64,000 nucleotides of DNA from Patescibacteria group bacterium (GCA_004322265.1 SCSZ01000012.1:1-64000), one strand, 5' to 3'; numbered from the stretch's first letter, positions 23,412-32,136 are shown. The notes: generated from the letters alone by a model not told the origin. Made by a program: numbers and translations.

Positions 23412-24014
23412 CTACTTTGCCCTCAATATCCGCTGAATACTTACTCCGAGTTTAAATCTCACTAAAATAAATATAGCCATACAAATTATAAAGATATACA
23501 ACGCAAAGCCAATGTGTGCAAAATCCCATATTTTTGTGGCTAGTAGCGTAATTATCGCGCTAATTGCTCCCAGTAGAAATACCAGGTAACTCTCTGTTTC
23601 AGGCTCTTTAAAAGCTTTAACGAGTGTCGGAAGTCCTGCAAGTGCATCAGCTAGAATACTAAAAGCAATCGCAATCGTACCTGTCCGAGTGATAAACCAT
23701 AGCCCGACACCAATCAGAGATAAAATCCCACATATGATATCAAATGTGGTAATTTTCCAAACTGATTTTTTATTAACAAACGACGCAACTAAAACAAGCA
23801 ACGGGCCAAAACCAACCATGAAAGTCATCAGCCCACCCAACACAGAAACACCTTCTCCCAACATTGCGCCAAAGGCAATCATGGGTGCAAGCGCCCACAG
23901 GAACCACGTTACCCTATTCGGTTTCGTTTTTCCTTTGATTGTCTCAATAATATAGCTTATGCTACCAACCAGATTTAACGCTGCCCCGACATAGATAAAA
24001 TTTTCATTAATCAC
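23412..24014 (-). CDS. Six- to seven-helix membrane protein of unknown function
   Basis: The 200-residue protein is almost entirely membrane segments. KGKTKPNRVTWFLWALAPMIAFGAML near the N-terminus, with another similar helix pair after residue 90, gives a weak two-fold repeat. This is slightly reminiscent of PQ-loop/SWEET carriers, but the motif is not convincing. Its ATG overlaps the stop of the NUDIX gene upstream, indicating coupling. Confidence 0.55.
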   Translation of the reverse strand: MINENFIYVGAALNLVGSISYIIETIKGKTKPNRVTWFLWALAPMIAFGAMLGEGVSVLGGLMTFMVGFGPLLVLVASFVNKKSVWKITTFDIICGILSLIGVGLWFITRTGTIAIAFSILADALAGLPTLVKAFKEPETESYLVFLLGAISAIITLLATKIWDFAHIGFALYIFIICMAIFILVRFKLGVSIQRILRAK

Positions 24015-24577
24015 TACTTGAGTCCTACTTTGGCCAGTAACTCATCAATTGAGTTAACACCCTCTAGCATTTGCACCTTTTGTCCTTGAGATTCCTGCGA
24101 CTTTTTAAATTCGTCAAAGGATACTCGATTGATTTCTATTTTTTCACCTACTTCGTGTGTGGTTGGTTGTTCGGCGATTTTATTCATAGCAACATAGACA
24201 TAGGTAAACCATTCAATTTTGATCGCAGGTTGTTTTACTTCTAAAAGAGCCCATTTCTCGTACCTCTCACCCAACTCTTCAACTATCTCTCGTTTGGCTG
24301 CCTCAAGCGGATTCTCCCCTGACTCGATACGACCACCTGGCAAACGATTTTTTTGGACAATTCCACCTGGTTGCTCTTCGTCGAGTAAAACAATTTGACC
24401 ATTATCAATTGCTATAACAAGTGCAGTATCGGGGCGACGTAACATTTCAAACGTCTGAAAAGATCCGTCGAACATTTCTTGTTGCCATTGGTACGTATCA
24501 AAGAGAATTCCTTTGAAAACAAGCTTTGCGTCGTCGGGAATCAAGTAAGCGTTTTCAGGTAGGGGTCGATCATTCAT
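24014..24577 (-). CDS. NUDIX hydrolase
   Basis: The protein cleaves nucleoside diphosphates linked to another moiety (substrate unknown, possibly ADP-ribose-like). The NUDIX box GGRIESGENPLEAAKREIVEEL is complete, with the RExxEE metal-binding core. The surrounding strands (LVIAIDNGQIVLLDEEQPGGI) fit the fold. Length is 187 aa. A TATAAT box lies exactly 6 nt before the ATG, so the mRNA is probably leaderless. The stop overlaps the next membrane-protein gene. Confidence 0.9.
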   Translation of the reverse strand: MNDRPLPENAYLIPDDAKLVFKGILFDTYQWQQEMFDGSFQTFEMLRRPDTALVIAIDNGQIVLLDEEQPGGIVQKNRLPGGRIESGENPLEAAKREIVEELGERYEKWALLEVKQPAIKIEWFTYVYVAMNKIAEQPTTHEVGEKIEINRVSFDEFKKSQESQGQKVQMLEGVNSIDELLAKVGLK

Positions 24578-24592
24578 AGTCTGATTATAACC

Positions 24593-25204
24593 TTAGTGAT
24601 TGAATTGCTCTAGTTTTATCACGTGAGCATCGTGATGCTTCCCCAGATCGATAAGCTCAGCATTACCTAAGTGGAAGCTAGTCAAGACCGTTTCCCAATT
24701 TTGACCAGTCGATGCCGCGTAGATCATTTTACCGATATCACCGTGGCAAATAAGTAGTACTCTGCCACTTGTATGCAGCTTGTTAACTTGGTCAAGTACC
24801 TTCTGTCCACGAACAACGAGTTCTGGAAACGTCTCAGCACCTTCAGGATCAAGAAAATAATGAATATGTTCAGCAATTATAACGTGCATTTTGACATTAC
24901 GTCGTATGTCGTCAAATTTCATGCCCTCCAAAACACCAGCATTACGCTCGATCAGATCATTGATGACAATTGGCTTTGGTAGGCCAGCAACTTCTGCAAC
25001 TATATCCGCTGTTTCATGCGCACGTACAAGGGGTGAGCAGTAGACAGCATCAAATGTCAGACCTGTATCAATAATCCCAAGTCCAAGATTGTGTGCTTGT
25101 TGACGGCCAAGATCGGTTAGCTTGGCGTCGCGATGTCCGCCCATTACACCTGCAATATTATCTTTACTTTGGCCATGGCGACCCAGGAATATTTCTACTG
25201 ACAT
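24593..25204 (-). CDS. Histidine phosphatase (phosphoglycerate mutase-like)
   Basis: IFLGRHGQSKDN holds the RHG catalytic histidine. LTDLGRQQAHNLG and YCSPLVRAHETADIVAE give the conserved arginine, and VLLICHGDIGKMI the second histidine. Length (203 aa) and layout fit a broad-specificity phosphatase of the cofactor-dependent PGM superfamily rather than glycolytic GpmA. Its start overlaps the end of glyS by 10 bp, so it is co-transcribed with glyS. Confidence 0.88.
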   Translation of the reverse strand: MSVEIFLGRHGQSKDNIAGVMGGHRDAKLTDLGRQQAHNLGLGIIDTGLTFDAVYCSPLVRAHETADIVAEVAGLPKPIVINDLIERNAGVLEGMKFDDIRRNVKMHVIIAEHIHYFLDPEGAETFPELVVRGQKVLDQVNKLHTSGRVLLICHGDIGKMIYAASTGQNWETVLTSFHLGNAELIDLGKHHDAHVIKLEQFNH

Positions 25205-26556
25205 AGCTCTTCGATGCTGACGCGTCGCTGTTCAGTACTGTCGCGTTCACGTACTGTTACCGTATTGTCTTCAAGGCTATCAAAATCAATCACAACGCAG
25301 TAAGGCGTACCGATTTCATCCTGACGACGATATCGTTTACCGATATTACCGTTGTCATCCCACACGACATTTCCGTGCTTTTTCTTGAGAGCGTCGTACA
25401 CTTCACGAGCCTTGACGACCAGCTCTTCTTTATTCTTGAGAAGTGGTGATACCGCATATTTAATTGGTGCGAGATGCTCCGGTAGTTTCAGATAAATACG
25501 CTTTTCACCGTTTACTTCATCCTCAGTATACGCTGTTGACAGCACCGCCATAATCGCACGTTCCACGCCAAATGACGGTTCAATAACATGCGGCACAAAC
25601 TTCGTATTTGTTCCCTTCACAGTGTATTCCATGTTCTTACCGGCGGCATTTTGAATATTCATGAGATCAAAATCTGTACGGTACGCTAGGCCTAGTAGTT
25701 CTTCGCGACCAATCGGAAAATCAAATTCAAAATCAACCGTACGTTTGCTGTAATGCGCACGATCAGCCTCACCTACTTCAAGTTCGTGAACGCTTTCGAC
25801 AGGCAGTCCAAGCGCATTCGTCCATTCGTGAACCAGCCCAATCCATTTCTCAAATTCCGCTTCCCATGTCGATGGATCAATAAAGTATTCAATCTCCATT
25901 TGTTCAAACTCGCGCGAGCGAAAAATAAAATCTCGTGGACTAATTTCGTTGCGAAATGCCTTGCCTTGTTGTGCCAGACCAAATGGCAAATCAGGGTAAT
26001 AGCTGTCGAGGATGTTTTTATAGTTCGTAAAAATACCTTGAGCCGTTTCAGGTCGTAAGTAGCTGATACTTGACTCGTCATCGACAGGACCAACCGTTGT
26101 CTTGAACATCATGTTGAATGTACGCACCTCGGATAGTTCGTTTCCATTTGGGCTCTTGATAGTATTGTCCTGTATTAATTTTGTCATCGCTTCAAGGCTT
26201 AGCCCGTCAACATCATAGCCCGCATCCTTTAATAGATGGTCTGCACGAAAACGTTGTTTCGTTTCTAGGTCTTCAACCAGTGGATCGGTAAACGTATCAA
26301 CATGCCCACTCGCCTTCCAGACATTTTGATTCATCAAAATCGCCGCATCAACGCCGTACATATCTTCACGATCATCGACGAACATCTTCCACCATAGGTT
26401 CATAATGTTTCGTTTCAGCGTTACACCCAGCGGACCGTAGTCCCAGGTACCACTTAAACCACCGTAGACTTCACTACCTTGGTAAATAAATCCACGACGC
26501 TTCGCTAGGCTAACAATCGCCTCCATCTTTTCGTTCTTGATGTTTTTGTCGCTCAT
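25195..26556 (-). CDS. glyS: Glycyl-tRNA synthetase, eukaryote-like alpha2 type
   Basis: This class II synthetase charges tRNA-Gly. GSEVYGGLSGTWDYGPLGVTLK is the N-terminal signature of the dimeric GlyRS. FGLAQQGKAFRNEISPRDFIFRSREFEQMEIEYF contains motif 2, and EPSFGVERAIMAVL motif 3. The C-terminal anticodon-binding domain (YAVSPLLKNKEELVVKAREVYDALKKK) is present. Length (453 aa) is normal. A TATAAT box lies about 11 nt before the ATG. Confidence 0.95.
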   Translation of the reverse strand: MSDKNIKNEKMEAIVSLAKRRGFIYQGSEVYGGLSGTWDYGPLGVTLKRNIMNLWWKMFVDDREDMYGVDAAILMNQNVWKASGHVDTFTDPLVEDLETKQRFRADHLLKDAGYDVDGLSLEAMTKLIQDNTIKSPNGNELSEVRTFNMMFKTTVGPVDDESSISYLRPETAQGIFTNYKNILDSYYPDLPFGLAQQGKAFRNEISPRDFIFRSREFEQMEIEYFIDPSTWEAEFEKWIGLVHEWTNALGLPVESVHELEVGEADRAHYSKRTVDFEFDFPIGREELLGLAYRTDFDLMNIQNAAGKNMEYTVKGTNTKFVPHVIEPSFGVERAIMAVLSTAYTEDEVNGEKRIYLKLPEHLAPIKYAVSPLLKNKEELVVKAREVYDALKKKHGNVVWDDNGNIGKRYRRQDEIGTPYCVVIDFDSLEDNTVTVRERDSTEQRRVSIEELCQ

Positions 26557-26608
26557 AATTAAGGTTAATTATACCAGTAATAGAGACGAAAGCCATAACC
26601 TGATTGAT

Positions 26609-27283
26609 TTAAACAGCAGCGTGCTGGCGTGCCACCATGAGGCAATCCCCGAGGATTGGTTCAACACCGCCAATTTGCGCTAACGTCTTTAGTGGTCGAG
26701 TCGCGATTAGTCGCAGTAACTTGATGTGTTCTGATCCAATTTCACCACTTGCGACTTGCCGAAAGCCTTGCTCAGTTTCATCATATCGATAGGTCTGTTC
26801 TGCCGATAATTTACTGTCCGCCAGATCACGCTCCAGATTTAACTCATGACCGAGCAGTCCTGCATAATGCAGATAGAACCACGTTTGAACTAACTCCAAT
26901 GCAATTGTATGAGCATCCAATGCCATCAGTACTTCAGCGAGTATGTCGTACCATTCTGGCTCGTCTACCATTTCACTCGCCTTGGTAATGAGTTTAATCG
27001 CCTGGTAGGCAAATTGCATACGATCATAATCTTGCATAATATGACTATAAAATTGTACGAGTCTAGCAGAGGTCAAAATCCCCAAATCGCCTTTACCCTC
27101 GCCTATCACGACATCACAAATCGCGAATAATTCGATTCCACCCGCAAGGCGTGATTTTTCTCGCCTGACGCCTTTTGCTATAACGCTTTTTTTACCAGTG
27201 GGTGTTAAAAGTTGTACGATTCGATCTGCTTCACCGTAATTCGTTCGACGAAGCACGATTGCACGTGTTCGTGTTGAGTTCAT
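26609..27283 (-). CDS. recO: DNA repair protein RecO
   Basis: RecO anneals ssDNA and helps RecR load RecA. The N-terminal OB fold reads TRAIVLRRTNYGEADRIVQLLTPTGKKSVIAKGVRREKSRLAGGIELF, a very typical RecO start. The helical C-terminal part follows. The zinc-finger cysteines of many RecO proteins are absent. Length (224 aa) is slightly short. Its start overlaps the stop of the receiver gene by 1 bp. Confidence 0.9.
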   Translation of the reverse strand: MNSTRTRAIVLRRTNYGEADRIVQLLTPTGKKSVIAKGVRREKSRLAGGIELFAICDVVIGEGKGDLGILTSARLVQFYSHIMQDYDRMQFAYQAIKLITKASEMVDEPEWYDILAEVLMALDAHTIALELVQTWFYLHYAGLLGHELNLERDLADSKLSAEQTYRYDETEQGFRQVASGEIGSEHIKLLRLIATRPLKTLAQIGGVEPILGDCLMVARQHAAV

Positions 27284-27651
27284 TACAAGACACTCCGAAC
27301 GGCTGCAACCACATCATCTGGTTGCATGGCAGTCTTGTCGAGTATGCGCTTTACTCCGTATGGTTTAACATCCTCGAACTTGATATCACCTGCTAAGTTC
27401 GTACATAAAATAATCGGTATTGCGCCAGTGTCGCCATAAGATTGTAATTCGTGCATGAGAGCAAATGCAGTACTGCCCGTGAGCAACATATCGAGAATAA
27501 TTACATCCGGATGAACATCATCGACTGCATCAATCGCCGCCTCTGCATGCGGTGAAATCGATGTCTTATATCCTGACTTAGTGAGCACACGTGCCTGTTG
27601 TTCAGCTAACCATGGATCATCTTCAACAATAAGTACAGTTTGCTTGCTCAT
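27283..27651 (-). CDS. Stand-alone response regulator receiver
   Basis: The protein is a single receiver domain of 122 residues without an output domain. It has the acidic pocket (VEDDPW, 10-12), phospho-acceptor D54 in VIILDMLL, a T in ILCTNLAG and the K of LDKTAM. It overlaps the upstream histidine kinase gene by 4 bp (ATGA), so the two surely form one system. How the signal leaves this CheY-like protein is unknown. Confidence 0.88.
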   Translation of the reverse strand: MSKQTVLIVEDDPWLAEQQARVLTKSGYKTSISPHAEAAIDAVDDVHPDVIILDMLLTGSTAFALMHELQSYGDTGAIPIILCTNLAGDIKFEDVKPYGVKRILDKTAMQPDDVVAAVRSVL

Positions 27652-28388
27652 AATAGACTCATCTGCAGTGAAGCAGACAAATCAACGTAAAATGTCGCTC
27701 CGTCGCGATGCCTTGTTACACCAATTTCGCCGTTCATGGCGTCAGCGAACTGACTCGCAATATAAAGCCCCAAGCCGCTACTCTCGGGTCGGGCGTGAAC
27801 AGACTGAGGCGCCATAGTCAGTTTTTCTTTCAATGATCGCCACATATCCGACGAAACTGCGGGGCCATAATCACGGACACCCAGACGAATAATTTTGCCG
27901 GCTTGAAGCGCGTGAATTTGAATCTCAACAATCCCTCGAGCGTCCGCATAATGAAGTGCGTTATCACTAAAATTCATAATAATCCGCCTTAGGAGATCAC
28001 GATTTGCAACTAGTAATAGCGGATGTTTGTGTGGTACCAATTGGACATCTCGGCCATGTGCTGCAAATAGTGGCCTGAGTTCGTGCACAATATCTTTACA
28101 TAGCTCCTGAGGATTGATCGGCTCAAGTTCAAATAGCGCATCATCCAAACGGGCCGACCGAGTTAGATCGCTTGTGAGGCGTAATGCCCGTTCACTCGTC
28201 AAACTAATTTGACGTAGCATCCGCTGTTTCTCTGTGTCAGATATATCCCCCGCTTCGAGCATTAAAGAAAGCTGACGAACAAGAGCTAGCGGCGATTTTA
28301 GTTCATGCGCTGCAGCAATAAGTGACGGTAAACCATCGCCAAGAACCCCCCCATCAAGCTGTTCATGCTTCCCCCATGTTGAACCCAT
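27648..28388 (-). CDS. Soluble sensor histidine kinase
   Basis: HisKA is present as SLIAAAHELKSPLALVRQLSLML (phospho-acceptor H28). The HATPase domain has N-box NFSDNALHYA, G1 VRDYGPAV and G2 SSGLGLYIA. At 246 residues there is no membrane segment and no clear sensor domain, since only about 20 residues precede the histidine helix. It must sense through a partner or an intracellular cue. The gene's -10-like TATAGT touches the ATG, so the true start may be slightly downstream. It is paired with the receiver gene. Confidence 0.85.
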   Translation of the reverse strand: MGSTWGKHEQLDGGVLGDGLPSLIAAAHELKSPLALVRQLSLMLEAGDISDTEKQRMLRQISLTSERALRLTSDLTRSARLDDALFELEPINPQELCKDIVHELRPLFAAHGRDVQLVPHKHPLLLVANRDLLRRIIMNFSDNALHYADARGIVEIQIHALQAGKIIRLGVRDYGPAVSSDMWRSLKEKLTMAPQSVHARPESSGLGLYIASQFADAMNGEIGVTRHRDGATFYVDLSASLQMSLL

Positions 28389-28465
28389 ACTATATACAGT
28401 TTAGCACGTCTCATGGTTGACAATCATTGTAGAAATTATCTGCAAAGGTCCGTCCTTGGTAGATA

Positions 28466-29155
28466 CTATTGGTTGAATTTGATCGTTGCAATCAGCGCGT
28501 TGAAATCACCCAGGAAAGTATTTGCATCTGTTCGAAGTGTTACCGTTTTATCTCTAATTTTAAAGATCACTGCTGCGCCGCGAATATCCTTCGTGAAGTT
28601 ACCGTCGAGTCGTGTACCATTCACCCCGTTAGCGGCAACCACAGCACTTGAGTGAAGTGCCCCCGTTTTGACCAGTGTGTTGTAGCTGGTAATAACTGTG
28701 TTGTAATCCTGTTGCTCAATCGTAACCCGCAGCGCGTATTGTTGAGTTGATGATACCGCTGGCACGCTAACCGGGTTCAAGTATGCTTCGTACGTTCCAC
28801 CCGTCGTGCTCGCGTCTTTATTGATGTAGACACTCCATGTTTTTGGATAATTAAAGCGTAATTGTCCGTAGTCGTCCGGACCGACAAATTCACGATTTGG
28901 TTCCTTGTCTCGCGCAGCAAATTTGGCCTCATCACTATCGGCCTGAGCCTTCTTAGCGACCGCTACAGCATCATCGATTTTACCGTCCACGTTTGTCTTT
29001 TGTTCGGTATAATTTACAAAGCTCCAGATCGCAAAACCAAGGGCAAGTGCACCAAAAATCGACAATCCAACGATAATGGCCGTTTTATTGATATGCCTAC
29101 CCGAGCCTTGCGGTGCCATCGGCGGTGAAAATTGAGGAGAAACTTGCGGGTTCAT
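28466..29155 (-). CDS. Membrane-anchored PsbP/Mog1-like extracellular protein
   Basis: A proline/methionine/serine-rich cytoplasmic N-terminus (MNPQVSPQFSPPMAPQGSG) is followed by one membrane helix (AIIVGLSIFGALALGFAIWSFV, about 26-47) and a short coiled linker. The outer domain begins GQLRFNYPKTWSVYIN, a pattern of the Mog1/PsbP fold. Its final residues GDFNALIATIKFNQ also fit. No catalytic residues can be named. The fold assignment is tentative. Confidence 0.55.
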   Translation of the reverse strand: MNPQVSPQFSPPMAPQGSGRHINKTAIIVGLSIFGALALGFAIWSFVNYTEQKTNVDGKIDDAVAVAKKAQADSDEAKFAARDKEPNREFVGPDDYGQLRFNYPKTWSVYINKDASTTGGTYEAYLNPVSVPAVSSTQQYALRVTIEQQDYNTVITSYNTLVKTGALHSSAVVAANGVNGTRLDGNFTKDIRGAAVIFKIRDKTVTLRTDANTFLGDFNALIATIKFNQ

Positions 29156-29176
29156 ATAGCGTCATTATACTTATGG

Positions 29177-29689
29177 TTACGATATCTGTAAAGGCACGAA
29201 CGTATAGAGCGCGTAACCGACAAGCGCGTTATTATATTCACGGCCAGGCAGACGATTGCCGTACGTAATAAACGCGAGTGATCGACCGAGCCTATTTGCC
29301 TCAGCTTGCATTTTCTTGGTAATTTTCTTGATGTCTCGCGTTACCATGAAGGCGTAGACTACTGTTGTGTTATCCGGGAGTGGTGTTAGCCAAAAGTCGA
29401 CTAACTTAACCTGAACATTTTTATCTCGACGTGATAGTAACCTTGAAATCAGGACAAGAACTGGATTTAGTTCGAGTCCAATAGCTTTCGTGCCATATTC
29501 TGATGCAATTCGTAGCACGATGCCATCACCACTCCCCACATCGACCAATACGTCTTTAGAATTCAGCGGGTACAGATCTGTAAATGCCTGTTTGATATAA
29601 CGTCGACGACTTGGCACGTAGGGCGCGCCACGAAAAACGACGATACCAAAGGTTAGCACAAGCACCCACCCAATCCATATCCAGACCAC
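29177..29689 (-). CDS. Membrane-anchored SAM-dependent methyltransferase
   Basis: An N-terminal membrane helix (WIWIGWVLVLTFGIVVF) is followed by a class I methyltransferase core. This has motif I DVLVDVGSGDGIVLRIA, the acidic end of strand 2 GLELNPVLV and VKLVDFWLTPLP. The fold is short at 170 residues. The substrate is unknown and may be membrane-associated. It lies downstream of xseB on the same strand. Confidence 0.78.
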   Translation of the reverse strand: MVWIWIGWVLVLTFGIVVFRGAPYVPSRRRYIKQAFTDLYPLNSKDVLVDVGSGDGIVLRIASEYGTKAIGLELNPVLVLISRLLSRRDKNVQVKLVDFWLTPLPDNTTVVYAFMVTRDIKKITKKMQAEANRLGRSLAFITYGNRLPGREYNNALVGYALYTFVPLQIS

Positions 29690-29697
29690 GTACCTAC

Positions 29698-29904
29698 CTA
29701 GCCTTCGCTATCAAATTTTTGTTTCACGATTTGAATGTCGTTCTTAAGTACCTTCAAATCTTTTTCGATCGTTTCTGCTAGTGTCTCAGCCTCTTTGAAT
29801 TTATCAATCGCGGTTTCGAGCTTGAAGTCGTCGCTATCAAACCACGCAACCAATTGCGAAAGTTCTGTGATTTTATCTTGAATTGTCTTATTTTCTTTTG
29901 ACAT
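29698..29904 (-). CDS. xseB: Exodeoxyribonuclease VII small subunit
   Basis: This 68-residue helical hairpin subunit of ExoVII has the family pattern KITELSQLVAWFDSDDFKLETAIDKFKEAETLAETIEKDLKVLKNDI. It overlaps xseA by 17 bp, the usual arrangement. It binds the coiled-coil arms of XseA. Confidence 0.88.
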   Translation of the reverse strand: MSKENKTIQDKITELSQLVAWFDSDDFKLETAIDKFKEAETLAETIEKDLKVLKNDIQIVKQKFDSEG

Positions 29905-30979
29905 CTTGTACCTCTGCCTTCATTATAGTCTGATTTGTTTCAACCTCAATTATCTGACCAACTTTAGCCAAACCTCGAACTAAGGCATAGCCTCTGGCGA
30001 GAACAGTTTCCGGATTTAACTGCGCGAGAAGAGCCTGAATTCCCGATAATTTCTCGAGCTCGTGGTCTATGTGTTCGTTAGCGCGCGCTAGCATGTCCGC
30101 AAGGCTTGTTCGCACTAACTGTGATTGCTCGTCAATCGCATTTTCGACTCGTGGTAGTAATGACTGTACTTGATAGCGAACTGCTCGAATAATTTCAGCT
30201 CGATCTGGCACTAATATCTGCGCAGCATTGCTTGGCGTACTTGCCCGAACGTCGGCTGCTAGGTCCGCCAGGCTTTCGTCAACTTCATGCCCGACACCTA
30301 CAAGCGTCGGCACACGACTACCGGCAATTGCACGTACTAATTGTTCGTCATTAAAGGCCGATAAATCATCGGCACTACCGCCACCCCGAATAATTACAAT
30401 AACTTCTGGTAACTCCTCGCTACCATTCAAATAATTCAGCGCTCGAATCATCTGATCTGGCGCATCAACACCCTGTACTTGGACATGCGCAACATCGACT
30501 TTCAGGCCACCCCAACGATCATCAAGTATCTTTATAAAGTCAGCATATCCAGCTGCCTGCGTGCTACTAATCACCGCGATATGCGTTGGAATTACTGGCA
30601 GCGTTCGTTTACGTCCTTCGTCAAATAGGCCTTCGGCATCAAGTTTAGCTTTCAATATTTCAAAACTTTTCTTGATCGCTCCCTCACCGCTCGGTCGCAC
30701 TACCTTAACAGTTAGACTGAATTTACCCCATTGAGTCAGTTTTGGCGTCGCAGTTACGATGACCTTCATACCATCTTCGATAGGCACGCGTAACTGCCAT
30801 ACGGTCATAAAACAGCCGACACTACCACCAGAATCCTTGATATCAAAGAACACGAACTTACCTTGGTTTACTTTGAATGATGATACCTCACCTTCAACTT
30901 CAACACTTGGATATGCGTATTCCAGTGTTTGGTTGGTAACAGCGATGAAATCGCTAACTGTTAGTCGGACGTTTTCCAT
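29888..30979 (-). CDS. xseA: Exodeoxyribonuclease VII large subunit
   Basis: This is the catalytic subunit of the ssDNA exonuclease ExoVII. An N-terminal OB fold (YPSVEVEGEVSSFKVNQGKFVFFDIKDSG) is followed by the catalytic domain with VISSTQAAGYADFI, VIIRGGGSADDLSAFNDEQLVRAIAGSRVPTLVGVGHEVDESLADLAADVRASTPSNAA, all strongly diagnostic. The C-terminal coiled coil is short, so the protein (363 aa) is smaller than the usual 400-450. Its start overlaps the flippase-like gene by 26 bp. Confidence 0.93.
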   Translation of the reverse strand: MENVRLTVSDFIAVTNQTLEYAYPSVEVEGEVSSFKVNQGKFVFFDIKDSGGSVGCFMTVWQLRVPIEDGMKVIVTATPKLTQWGKFSLTVKVVRPSGEGAIKKSFEILKAKLDAEGLFDEGRKRTLPVIPTHIAVISSTQAAGYADFIKILDDRWGGLKVDVAHVQVQGVDAPDQMIRALNYLNGSEELPEVIVIIRGGGSADDLSAFNDEQLVRAIAGSRVPTLVGVGHEVDESLADLAADVRASTPSNAAQILVPDRAEIIRAVRYQVQSLLPRVENAIDEQSQLVRTSLADMLARANEHIDHELEKLSGIQALLAQLNPETVLARGYALVRGLAKVGQIIEVETNQTIMKAEVQDVKRK

Positions 30980-31991
30980 ACTTCACAATCGTCATTTGAT
31001 AGAAAATATAGCCAAACACAATAGTGCCGAGCAGCAGACAAACTCTCGCGAGAAGTGTCCCTGCGATTGCCTCTGCTGGATGTACGCCAGCTGACGCCAA
31101 AAATGCAATCATAATAGCTTCATATAACCCTGCTCCGCCTGGTGTAACCGAGAAAATACTGGCGGCACCGGATACGCCAAACGCAACAAATAATGTCGCA
31201 GGGTTTACCCAGAAGCCCAGCGACATAAAGGCTACAGAAAGCAGCGCAACGTCGCATATATTCATAACGAGGCCCCATATAAATGGCTTAATGAGAATAC
31301 GCTTGTCAGCACGAATCTGATTAAAGTCGTCATGTAGTTGAACAAAGAATGGTTCAATTGTTGCTTTCTTAAGGGTATCTTTTTTGCGTCCGCGAGTAAA
31401 AAATGATATGACCTTATTCACGCTGCGCGTTAGCCAAGTCGAAAACTTATCGAGACGTCTATGATTACCTATAATATAAATACTAAGAGCAAATAACAGC
31501 AGTGCTGCAGCCGTCAGTGAACTTGTAATAATTATCACCGCACGACTGACATGATGATCATATGCGAGCGAGGCGACAGCCACCAGTAACAAGACAATAA
31601 AACTACCAAACCCAATCGTAAAGCGCACGATTTGTGCCATCGTCGCTCTACCAGCGCTCACACCAAAACGGCTGAGCACCCATCCTAGATACGAAAAGCC
31701 AGCTGCCCCACCGCTCGGAATAATGTGGTTAACAAAATTAAGCTCCAACGCCATACGCGTAATAGCCCAGTGTGATGTCCCCTTCAAGTTCCCCTTGGAT
31801 CGAAGATAAGAAAAGATCATCCCTCCGGTTGCATAGTAGCTTAGTAGCTGAACAGGGATAATCAAAGCCAAAATCCACGGATTAACATGGCCCAGTAGGT
31901 GAAACGCACGTACGATCTCGTGGCGACCAAAGTACACGACAAGCGCCAGCAAGATTAGTGTGATGATGGTAACCCATGAACGAAATGACAT
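30954..31991 (-). CDS. Lysylphosphatidylglycerol synthase-TM/flippase-like membrane protein
   Basis: The protein has seven to eight membrane helices with the pattern of the LPG synthase TM/AglD family (UPF0104). Motifs are LNFVNHIIPSGGAAGFSYLGWVLSRFGVSAGRATMAQIVRF and SVTPGGAGLYEAIMIAFLASAGV. Such proteins are thought to move or modify lipid-linked substrates. The ORF track starts 25 codons upstream. A TATAAT at 32002-32007, 10 nt before the ATG at 31991 (MSFRSWV), and the position of the first helix favour the shorter protein (345 aa). Confidence 0.78.
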   Translation of the reverse strand: MSFRSWVTIITLILLALVVYFGRHEIVRAFHLLGHVNPWILALIIPVQLLSYYATGGMIFSYLRSKGNLKGTSHWAITRMALELNFVNHIIPSGGAAGFSYLGWVLSRFGVSAGRATMAQIVRFTIGFGSFIVLLLVAVASLAYDHHVSRAVIIITSSLTAAALLLFALSIYIIGNHRRLDKFSTWLTRSVNKVISFFTRGRKKDTLKKATIEPFFVQLHDDFNQIRADKRILIKPFIWGLVMNICDVALLSVAFMSLGFWVNPATLFVAFGVSGAASIFSVTPGGAGLYEAIMIAFLASAGVHPAEAIAGTLLARVCLLLGTIVFGYIFYQMTIVKYGKRPTNS

Positions 31992-32081
31992 ACTATTTGT
32001 CATTATAACACCTGCGGGTGGCGTTCGGTGGGGCAGCACCCAGATTTGTTTTATGATTGTAATCAACCAGAAAAAAATCTA

Positions 32082-32106
32082 GGGGCAAACCGGACGACAG
32101 GACCCG
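32082..32106 (-). repeat. REP-like hairpin motif, single copy
   Basis: On the minus strand this reads CGGGTCCTGTCGTCCGGTTT and then GCCCC, followed by TAGATTTTTTT. The same 25-mer with three G-to-A changes recurs near lysS (55979-56003). The outer bases can pair (GGGT/GCCC), flanked by TCTAG/CTAGA arms. It could be a terminator-like or repeated palindromic element between two divergent genes. Confidence 0.5.
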
Positions 32107-32124
32107 TTTCATCTAGAAGTCAGG

Positions 32125-32130
32125 TATAAT
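32125..32130 (+). promoter_or_regulatory. -10 box TATAAT of the Trm11-like gene, leaderless geometry
   Basis: TATAAT ends 6 nt before the ATG, so transcription should start at or within a base or two of the start codon. No ribosome-binding site is present. A matching -35 box is not obvious. Confidence 0.6.
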
Positions 32131-32136
32131 ACACTT

